Positions 58,003 through 64,000 of a DNA stretch of 64,000 nucleotides are shown piece by piece. The notes under the pieces are model-generated. The model saw nothing but the letters and a program-made list of their open reading frames with translations. It was not told where the DNA came from and searched no databases. The position numbers and the translations under genes are program-made. The DNA is from ELB16-189 sp018266435 (GTDB taxonomy: Bacteria > Bacteroidota > Bacteroidia > Cytophagales > Cyclobacteriaceae), in NCBI GenBank assembly GCA_030123525.1, contig CP126125.1, positions 1,984,001 through 2,048,000 on the forward strand. Direction: 5' to 3'. Numbering within the stretch: position 1 is the stretch's first letter; the number at the start of each line of letters is the position of its first letter.

Positions 58003-60625
58003 CCAACAACTTCTTTTTCCTGAATTTCCAGAAACCAACGAAACCAAGAGTTACTAAGATTGAGGCATACCAAAAAAGTTTAGAGTTGGCTTCCATAACA
58101 GGATTTGCATTCCCTGTCAGTTGCAGACCCGACCAATAAAACGGATTAGCCAGTTCATCTGAACTGGATTGATGGATGAAGGTTAATTTCGCATCCTGTA
58201 ACGCAACGTCAAGTTCTTTCCCTTCCTCCATGTTATCGTAAAAATTCTTTAAGAGATCGGCTGAGGCTTTATCGTCCACACTCCACAAAGTGGTAATCAA
58301 ACTTTTTGCACCAAGTAAACAAAAGGCACGGGCAATACTCATTGCTCCTTCTGATTGAATGTACTTTCCCTTGCCTGTCTGGCAACCGTTGAGAATGACA
58401 AGGTTCGCTTTCAGCGTTAGGTTAGGAATTTCGCCAACGGCAAGACTATCGCCATCAAAGTAAATTGTTGAACTATATGGATGAAGAGAGTCGTATACAA
58501 CATGAGAAGCAATGTGTAAAACATTAGCATTTACAGAATCCTTCAACGAAGTTGATAGTGTTCCATTAAACTCTTTTGCCTTTAACGCTACAAGGTTAGC
58601 AGAAAATGGAATTGAAGAAAACCTTTGGGAGTTTGTGAAGTGAGACACAACCCCTAAAAAACCCTTGTTCATGTTTGAATTCTTAGAGATCATTTGACTT
58701 GATCTCAGCACTGTACGGATTGCATATTTTTTTACTAAGTAATTAATGGTCTTGAATTGCTTGCTGTCAGTGGTGTCTGTAACGAGAGATTCCCAAGCAA
58801 TTTCTTGGAGCGCATTGTCAGGGCAAATGATCAGTCTGGTTATGGTTTTTGGTAATTGTATCAAAACAGAATCAAGCATCTCCTTGCAAACCGTATTGGA
58901 TTGCGTTGCAAAATCTTTAGGTGATGTTCTCAGTAGATTTTTATTTAACTTTTTGATGGACGCAATGAAATCGTTCGAAATATTTTTTGAGTGAACATCA
59001 AAACCTTTTTCCGTGATCGTTATTGTGTAAAGTGCATTATCCAGCACATAAAAATCAATCAGTGCTGCGCTCTCTTTGGCAAGTTGAGTTGTTATGTCTG
59101 CAAGAGTTACCCTATCCAGAAATTGCGTCTCAAAATCCGAGGTTCGATAAGATTTAACATTTGCTTTTTCGATATAAGGTAAAATTGAAGCAAGTTTTGA
59201 TTCCGTGATTTGCGGAATAAGTCCAAAAATATTTGCTGTTACAATTTCCTGTTCATCCTTCAACTGCGAATTGCTGATCGAGTTATAAATTTTCGGATCA
59301 ATAACACCTTTGACAAGAAAGGAATATTTCGAGGACGTTATTAACGGATAGGTGTTAAGTAAATAATCTTTCCTTCCAGTTTGCCTAAAAAGTTCAAACC
59401 CAATAGACACAAGTCTTTGGTAGGCGTTAGTTCCAAAGAGATGAGTCCAGTTAATTGTTTCGCTTTCATTGGATGATTTTGAAACCAAGTATCGGTTGAA
59501 CTTCAATGAATAGAGGTAATGGTCAAAAGCCGATTGCAGGTCGTTTACGTTTTTTGATTGCTGATAACGGTTTAAGAAATTATCGGCTTTAAGAATGATT
59601 AAAGATGCAAACCATTGATCGTTTAGTGTTGGCTGTATGGGAGGAAGTTCCTTTCCCGAAGACGGTTTAAAACTTGGCAGAAGCCTTACAACACCTTTTT
59701 GAAGTTGACCAATGGCAGAATCGTTTAAGTGAGAGCGTTGAAATGCCCTGCCAATCACCCAATCTTTAATTGCGAGATCGGTTGGTGAACCAAATTTTTT
59801 GAACACGGAAAGACTCTTGCGGTAATAATCCAATGCTTTGTTTATGTTTCCTTCGTTGCTGTATGAGTTACCAAGATTGTGATAAACCTTCGAAACCATT
59901 AGTTCATCTTTTAAGGGCTGATTGTTTAGCGAAAGAAACGTGGAGTCATAATATTTTCTTGACAGGATGAAAAGCCCTTTCAATGAATCGTCTTTCCCAA
60001 TGAAGTAAGCAATAGACTTAGGGTGGAAATAGTATCCAATGGTATTGTAGATTCTCGGTAGGACATAAACAGAAAATTGAATGTCTGATTTTGCTAACTT
60101 CAAGGCTTTGTTACCCCAATAGAAGCAACTATCAATTCTGTCAGGAGTATCCAAGTAGTACCGTGCTAATTGTAAGTAATCTTCCGCGAAATATTTCTGT
60201 GGCAATTTCAATCCTTCTTTAACTCTGATTGAACTCATGATAGCTGACTTAAACTCCTTCAAGTTTGAGTTAAGATAAAATGCCTCAGCCTTAGCAATAA
60301 AATTTTGTGATAGAACAACGGAAGGGACTTCAAGTTTCACCTCCATTAATTTTTGATTTACTTCAAGCAATTGTAAGGAAGTATTTATCCCTCCATAGTT
60401 TCGGATAATCTCTGCAATTTTCAACTGACAAAGAGCATAGTTTGAGAGATTGCTGCTTTTTGATTTAAACTTTTCAGATAAAGCAATGAAGATGGGCAGT
60501 GCCAAATCAAACTTAGAAGCCTGGTGAAAGCGTAATGCAGTTTGAAGAGAATCTAAAGAAAATGTTTTTTGCGGACAGGCAAAAAAAATTAAAACAACGA
60601 ATACGTACTTAGGCCAATGAGTCAT
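57977..60625 (-). CDS. TPR-CHAT protease, predicted exported and membrane-anchored
   Basis: 882 residues. N-terminal signal (MTHWPKYVFVVLIFFACPQKTFSL) and a long TPR-like helical region (about 30-480, e.g. VYHNLGNSYSNEGNINKALDYYRKSLSVFKKF). The CHAT caspase-like domain follows (about 560-840): LHIASH with His708 and VILNGCQTG with Cys748 form the catalytic dyad, and ARAFCLLGAKSLITTLWSVDD and ANPFYWSGLQLTG complete the fold. A membrane helix (about 850-866) ends with a basic tail (KFRKKKLL), so the protease is probably periplasmic and anchored. It converges on and overlaps the anti-sigma-like gene by 26 bp. Confidence 0.88.
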   Translation of the reverse strand: MTHWPKYVFVVLIFFACPQKTFSLDSLQTALRFHQASKFDLALPIFIALSEKFKSKSSNLSNYALCQLKIAEIIRNYGGINTSLQLLEVNQKLMEVKLEVPSVVLSQNFIAKAEAFYLNSNLKEFKSAIMSSIRVKEGLKLPQKYFAEDYLQLARYYLDTPDRIDSCFYWGNKALKLAKSDIQFSVYVLPRIYNTIGYYFHPKSIAYFIGKDDSLKGLFILSRKYYDSTFLSLNNQPLKDELMVSKVYHNLGNSYSNEGNINKALDYYRKSLSVFKKFGSPTDLAIKDWVIGRAFQRSHLNDSAIGQLQKGVVRLLPSFKPSSGKELPPIQPTLNDQWFASLIILKADNFLNRYQQSKNVNDLQSAFDHYLYSLKFNRYLVSKSSNESETINWTHLFGTNAYQRLVSIGFELFRQTGRKDYLLNTYPLITSSKYSFLVKGVIDPKIYNSISNSQLKDEQEIVTANIFGLIPQITESKLASILPYIEKANVKSYRTSDFETQFLDRVTLADITTQLAKESAALIDFYVLDNALYTITITEKGFDVHSKNISNDFIASIKKLNKNLLRTSPKDFATQSNTVCKEMLDSVLIQLPKTITRLIICPDNALQEIAWESLVTDTTDSKQFKTINYLVKKYAIRTVLRSSQMISKNSNMNKGFLGVVSHFTNSQRFSSIPFSANLVALKAKEFNGTLSTSLKDSVNANVLHIASHVVYDSLHPYSSTIYFDGDSLAVGEIPNLTLKANLVILNGCQTGKGKYIQSEGAMSIARAFCLLGAKSLITTLWSVDDKASADLLKNFYDNMEEGKELDVALQDAKLTFIHQSSSDELANPFYWSGLQLTGNANPVMEANSKLFWYASILVTLGFVGFWKFRKKKLLVRTARLES

Positions 60626-60773
60626 GTATCGTAGGAAGGAAAGTTACGGAATTGGTTAATGTAAATGGAAAGGATTTCAGGCCGGAATTTAGCTGGGAAG
60701 AGGAACCCGTGATGAAGCTAGGCAAAAAAAACCCACAGCATGTGGGTTGTAGAGGAGAGGTTCCGAGCGGATT
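60501..60773 (+). repeat. Right copy of 273-bp direct repeat flanking element 2
   Basis: It matches 47667-47939 with one mismatch. It spans the first 125 bp of the CHAT gene, its upstream region, the tRNA-Cys terminator and the last 16 bp of tRNA-Cys. Beyond 60773 the intact tRNA continues. Confidence 0.9.
60724..60748 (-). terminator. Terminator downstream of tRNA-Cys
   Basis: ACCCACA (60731-60737) pairs with TGTGGGT (60741-60747), loop GCA, and the A-run at 60724-60730 gives the U-tract on the minus strand. It ends the tRNA-Cys transcript 10 bp from the mature end. An identical copy is at 47890-47914 in the left repeat. Confidence 0.8.
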
Positions 60774-60828
60774 CGAACCGCTGTAGGAGCTTTTGCAGAG
60801 CTCAGCCTAGCCACTCGGCCACGGAACC
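60758..60828 (-). tRNA. tRNA-Cys (anticodon GCA)
   Basis: Minus-strand cloverleaf: acceptor GGTTCCG/CGGAACC, D-arm, anticodon stem GAGCT/AGCTC with loop CTGCAAA (anticodon GCA), T-arm AGCGG/CCGCT with TTCGAAT. The last 16 bp are duplicated at 47924-47939, which marks it as the insertion site. The gene itself is intact. Confidence 0.95.
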
Positions 60829-60880
60829 GTTTTTTTTATTACAGTGCAAAACTAACCAAACAAATTGGGTTTTGTCAAAA

Positions 60881-60907
60881 AAGAAAGTGGCTCAAGGCCA
60901 CTTTCTT
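60881..60907 (-). terminator. Terminator after rpsA
   Basis: AAGAAAGTGGC (60881-60891) pairs with GCCACTTTCTT (60897-60907) across a 5-nt loop, with a U-run for the minus strand (A-run about 60876-60882 on plus). It lies 19 bp from the rpsA stop. Confidence 0.8.
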
Positions 60908-60925
60908 TTAATCAATGAACATGAA

Positions 60926-62953
60926 TCAGTTGCCCTCGCCCTCAGGCTTGGTCTTCATCTTCTCTTTCAGTGCTGTCAAAGCTTCCAAATCGCCCAAGGT
61001 AGATTTCTCCGTCTCTTGGTTGATCTTGTCAATGGTCTTGCCTTTGGCGGCCGGCTTCTTTTTAGCAGCAGGCTTCTCTTCTTCGGTTGACCAGGTTGCT
61101 TTCAGGCTAAGCGCGATGCGTCTGTCTTCTTTCGAAAACTCCAGCACCTTAAAATCATACGCTTCACCAATTTCTGCTTTCGAGCCATCCTCTTTCACCA
61201 GGTTTTTTGATGAACAGAATCCTTCAATTCCGTAGGAGAGCTCAACAATTACACCCTTGTCATTTTTATTGACGATGGTTCCTTTGTGAACCGATCCTGG
61301 CGTGAAGATGGTTTCAAAAGTATCCCAAGGATTTTCTTCCAGGTGCTTGTGACTCAACGCGAGCCTGCGGTTTACGGCATCTAACTCAAGTACCTGCACT
61401 TCGATGGTTTCTCCCACTTTTGTAAATTCAGAAGGATGCTTGATTTTCTTTGTCCAGCTTAAATCAGATACGTGTACCAATCCATCAATACCTTCTTCCA
61501 ACTCAATGAACAACCCGAAGTTAGTCAGGTTGCGCACGATTCCTTTGTGGCGTGTGCCTACAGCATATTTAGAAAGTACATCCTGGCGTGTCCACGGGTC
61601 TTCAGTAAGTTGTTTGATACCCAGACTCATCTTACGCTCGGTGCGATCAATGGTGAGTACTACGGCCTCCAGTTCATCACCTACTTTGATGAAGTCTTGC
61701 GGGTTGCGCAAGTGCTGGCTCCAACTCATTTCACTTACGTGGATTAAGCCTTCCACACCGGGTTGCAATTCCAGAAAGGCACCGTAGTCGGCTACGTTTA
61801 CGATCTTGCCTTTTACTTTTGAGCCGACTACAATCTCAGGGGCGAGTGAATCCCACGGATGTGGCGTGAGTTGTTTCATGCCCAGTGAAATGCGTTTTTT
61901 GTCTTGATCGAAATCAAGTACAACCACCTTCACTACTTGATCCAATTTCAATAACTCTTCCGGGTGGGTGATGCGTCCCCATGAAATGTCGGTGATGTGG
62001 AGTAATCCATCTACACCACCCAAGTCAATGAACACCCCAAAGTTGGTCATGTTCTTAATCACACCCTCTAACACCTGACCTTTGTCTAGGTTGGTGAGGA
62101 TGGCGGCCTTTTGTTGTTCGAGGTCTTTTTCAATCAACACCTTGTGCGACACTACTACGTTATCGTTGGTATAATTGATCTTCACCACTTTTACTTCAAT
62201 GGCTTTGTTTACATAGATGTCGAAGTCGCGGATCGGCTTCACGTCAATTTGCGAACCGGGCAAAAATGCTTCAATGCCAAACACATCCACGATCAAGCCG
62301 CCTTTGGTTCTGCGTTTTACAAAACCTTCAATCACTTCATCTTTATCAAGGGCGGTCTGTACGTATTCCCAACCTTTTACTAATTTGGCTTTTCTGCGCG
62401 ATAGTACTAATTGTCCCATAGCATTTTCACGCTCTTCAATGAAGAGGTCAACGGCATCGCCAATTTTCAGGTTGGCCATGTCTTTAAATTCGGCTAAGGG
62501 TACCAGGCCATCTGACTTAAATCCGATATTCAAAATCACATCGCGGTCGTTAATGCCCACCACGATACCTTTTACCACTTCACTTTCGGTAACGGAGGTA
62601 ATCGCTCCACCATACAATTTATCGAGTTCCTGCCGGTCTTTGGAGTTGTATCCTTCGCCAAACCCTTTTGTTTCGTAAGCATCCCAGTCAAAACTTTCGA
62701 GCGATACACTGGAAGTAGCGGCTTTGCGGGCGGTTACATCTTTGATCATTCGGCTGATGCCTTCTTCTTCTTCGCGTTTCTTTTGTGCTTTGAAGGCGGC
62801 CAAATCATCTTCTTTCAACTCGGCTTCTGCGGTTTTTACATCCACATCTTCTTCTGCACCTTTTATGGCCAATGCTTTTTTTACTTGGCCATCGCCTTTT
62901 GCGGCTTTAGGAGATTTTGATTCTTTGGAAGAATCTTTCTGAATTTTTGCCAT
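60926..62953 (-). CDS. rpsA: 30S ribosomal protein S1
   Basis: 675 residues with an acidic, lysine-rich N-terminal extension (about 1-110) and six S1 domains, each with a GxVxxxxxxGxxV pattern (e.g. EGVIKNMTNFGVFIDLGGVDGLLHITDISW and KGIVRNLTNFGLFIELEEGIDGLVHVSDLSW, shown here only in character). It binds mRNA and ribosome during initiation, which matters especially in this phylum, where Shine-Dalgarno sequences are rare. The length is a little above the usual 600 or so because of the N- and C-terminal charged extensions (ending MKTKPEGEGN). Confidence 0.95.
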   Translation of the reverse strand: MAKIQKDSSKESKSPKAAKGDGQVKKALAIKGAEEDVDVKTAEAELKEDDLAAFKAQKKREEEEGISRMIKDVTARKAATSSVSLESFDWDAYETKGFGEGYNSKDRQELDKLYGGAITSVTESEVVKGIVVGINDRDVILNIGFKSDGLVPLAEFKDMANLKIGDAVDLFIEERENAMGQLVLSRRKAKLVKGWEYVQTALDKDEVIEGFVKRRTKGGLIVDVFGIEAFLPGSQIDVKPIRDFDIYVNKAIEVKVVKINYTNDNVVVSHKVLIEKDLEQQKAAILTNLDKGQVLEGVIKNMTNFGVFIDLGGVDGLLHITDISWGRITHPEELLKLDQVVKVVVLDFDQDKKRISLGMKQLTPHPWDSLAPEIVVGSKVKGKIVNVADYGAFLELQPGVEGLIHVSEMSWSQHLRNPQDFIKVGDELEAVVLTIDRTERKMSLGIKQLTEDPWTRQDVLSKYAVGTRHKGIVRNLTNFGLFIELEEGIDGLVHVSDLSWTKKIKHPSEFTKVGETIEVQVLELDAVNRRLALSHKHLEENPWDTFETIFTPGSVHKGTIVNKNDKGVIVELSYGIEGFCSSKNLVKEDGSKAEIGEAYDFKVLEFSKEDRRIALSLKATWSTEEEKPAAKKKPAAKGKTIDKINQETEKSTLGDLEALTALKEKMKTKPEGEGN

Positions 62954-63033
62954 AACAATTTTGCCCGGGGTACATGCTGCGGGCGGGCAGGCCGCAGCAA
63001 ATTTGGTTTTACATGACTGTTTTTAACTGAAAA

Positions 63034-63056
63034 CAGCCCCGAAGAATTCGGGGCTG
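63034..63056 (-). terminator. Terminator of the TolC-type gene
   Basis: CAGCCCCGAA (63034-63043) pairs with TTCGGGGCTG (63047-63056) around a 3-nt loop, a 10-bp perfect stem; the minus strand continues with TTTTCAG. It lies between the TolC-like gene and rpsA and closes the former. Confidence 0.75.
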
Positions 63057-63086
63057 CAAATGTAGGGAAAATATTGGTATTGGTAA

Positions 63087-64000
63087 TTACTGAAAGTCCT
63101 CGGGCTTTAGAGTTCCAACCGCGTAATCAAGAACCACTTTTTGGAACAAAAGTCTATATTCTGCTTGCGCTTTGTCTGCTTGTGCTTGAACATATACGCG
63201 ATTGGCATTAGCATATTCAACGAAACTAGTAACACCTAACGTATATCTCTCCGTTTCCAGTTGAAGAGCCATTTCTGCCGCCTTCAGTTGATCCATGCTT
63301 ACAGTGTACATGTCTACATAAAGCTGAGTTGTTTCGTTGGCCTTTTTAACATCCGTCTTAACCTGAATCTGCGCGTTTTTCCTTAACCACTGGTTGTTCT
63401 CGTAGGTCACTTTCTGCTGGATGAAATTAGTTCGGTTTTGAAGGTTTTGGTTGCCACCAAATATGGGAACAGACAAGCTAAACCCAACAAACTTACGTAA
63501 GTTGTTAACTTTAACTTGATCGCCAAAGGAGAACGGATTAGGTCCAGCGTCTCCATAAAAATAATTATAAGCCGTATATTCCGTAGCATACATACTTAAG
63601 GTGGGTAACATGGTGGCCCGCATTGCTTTCATCCCATATTTGGCCGACTCTTCGTTTTTTACAGCTCGCAAATAATCACCGCGGTTTTTAAATGCAGTGT
63701 CAAAGAGTGTATCCAGGTCTCTCTTAGGCGTCACGATTTCACTCAAATCCCACTCCGGTTTTACTACCTCAAATTCTTCATTGGGATCCAATAATAATGA
63801 TTGTGTAAGCAGAGCTCTATCATTAATTAGATTGATTCGAGCTTGTAAGGCCAACTTTTCTGAAGCCTTTGCTTGCGAATCTTGATTGAATTGGTCCACA
63901 GGAGATTTCGCTCCTAAACTTACTTGTTCTGTGACTTGAGTTAATGTCTTTTTCTGCACCTCCCAATTCTCTGTCGCAATCTTAAGGAGCTCTACATCCA
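63087..64000 (-). CDS. TolC-family outer membrane efflux protein (5' part beyond window)
   Basis: About 304 residues are visible; the frame is open to the window edge, so the N-terminal part, with signal peptide, is missing. The visible part has the TolC pattern of long helices and strands: QARINLINDRALLTQSLLLDPNEEF, KNRGDYLRAVKNEESAKYGMKAMRATMLPTLSMYA, VGFSLSVPIFGG and the ETERYTLGVTSFVEYANANRVYVQAQADKAQAEYRLLFQKVVLDYAVG ending. It forms the outer-membrane channel of an RND or ABC exporter, whose partner genes should lie beyond the right edge. Confidence 0.9.
   Translation of the reverse strand, partial: DVELLKIATENWEVQKKTLTQVTEQVSLGAKSPVDQFNQDSQAKASEKLALQARINLINDRALLTQSLLLDPNEEFEVVKPEWDLSEIVTPKRDLDTLFDTAFKNRGDYLRAVKNEESAKYGMKAMRATMLPTLSMYATEYTAYNYFYGDAGPNPFSFGDQVKVNNLRKFVGFSLSVPIFGGNQNLQNRTNFIQQKVTYENNQWLRKNAQIQVKTDVKKANETTQLYVDMYTVSMDQLKAAEMALQLETERYTLGVTSFVEYANANRVYVQAQADKAQAEYRLLFQKVVLDYAVGTLKPEDFQ

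Larger units (their letters stand above)
47940..60773. mobile_element. Integrated element at tRNA-Cys with CHAT/sigma cargo
   Basis: About 12.8 kb bounded by the last bases of tRNA-Cys on both sides. It has a tyrosine integrase, a Rep_trans-like gene, a serine recombinase and a cargo of sigma factor, anti-sigma-like protein, CHAT protease and a divergent six-gene operon. It has no obvious tra operon or coupling protein, so it would be an integrative mobilisable or satellite-type element. The 273-bp direct repeat at both ends shows that the right end sequence is also present to the left. Boundaries rest on the repeat and tRNA. Confidence 0.8.

Noticed and set aside
56318..60625. Type III-E CRISPR (Craspase) locus
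   Set aside because: CHAT and sigma genes are there, but no Cas effector, CRISPR array or Csx30-like gene is visible, and the CHAT protein has an export signal.

Overview
The window looks like chromosome of a Bacteroidota bacterium, most likely a Cytophagales-type soil or water organism. The reasons are a type IX secretion PorP/SprF-like protein next to a giant PKD protein with a gliding-type C-terminal domain, Bacteroidetes-type conjugation genes (TraE/TraF/TraG/TraJ, MobA/B/C, RteC), IntDOT-like integrase features, and moderate-to-low G+C. Two mobile elements, each at a tRNA gene, flank a block of ordinary chromosome.

Region 1 (start to about 26,215) is the right-hand part of an integrative conjugative element (ICE) inserted at the 3' end of tRNA-Pro(CGG) (26198-26272). 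From left to right it holds part of the transfer operon on the minus strand (traJ fragment, three paralogous periplasmic proteins, TraG ATPase, TraF, a small basic protein, TraE and a membrane protein). Next comes a roughly 9.5-kb cargo block (6718-16262) full of immunity-type genes: an unknown 178-aa protein, a TIR protein paired with a membrane/SH3 protein, a short Argonaute with its DUF4365-nuclease/APAZ partner (SPARDA type), an AbiEi/AbiEii toxin-antitoxin pair, an HTH regulator and a SIR2-like DUF4917 protein. RteC, the coupling protein, the relaxase and its accessory protein follow, then a candidate oriT, an excisionase-like protein, a few cargo genes, a membrane LuxR regulator, a GNAT acetyltransferase and the integrase.

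Region 2 (26,273-47,660) is ordinary chromosome: NTF2-like protein, DUF2807 adhesin-like protein, S1/P1-nuclease-like protein, GDPD phosphodiesterase, DUF4256 protein, cytochrome c, dnaX with a probable -1 frameshift, the PorP/SprF and PKD pair, S10 carboxypeptidase, amidase, a low-complexity surface gene cluster, D-aminoacylase-like amidohydrolase, WYL regulator and small stress-type proteins.

Region 3 (47,667-60,773) is a second element at tRNA-Cys(GCA) (60758-60828). It has a divergent tyrosine integrase preceded by four short direct repeats, a Rep_trans-like protein (replication initiator or MOBT-like relaxase) preceded by a nested palindrome, and a serine recombinase. Its cargo is an ECF sigma factor, a membrane anti-sigma-like TPR protein, and a TPR-CHAT protease predicted to be exported and membrane-anchored, next to a divergent six-gene operon with a large secreted protein. 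The element is bracketed by a 273-bp direct repeat with a single mismatch. Its left copy carries the first ~125 bp of the CHAT gene, which suggests a lost tandem copy or an unusual duplication at the insertion site.

Region 4 (60,830-end) returns to chromosome with rpsA and a TolC-family gene cut by the window edge.

The best candidates for undescribed biology are the CHAT/sigma/anti-sigma locus with its divergent operon and the TIR plus membrane-SH3 pair. The SPARDA locus on a conjugative element and the dnaX frameshift signal are clear but of recognised type. Family names come from reading motifs by eye; no database search was run.
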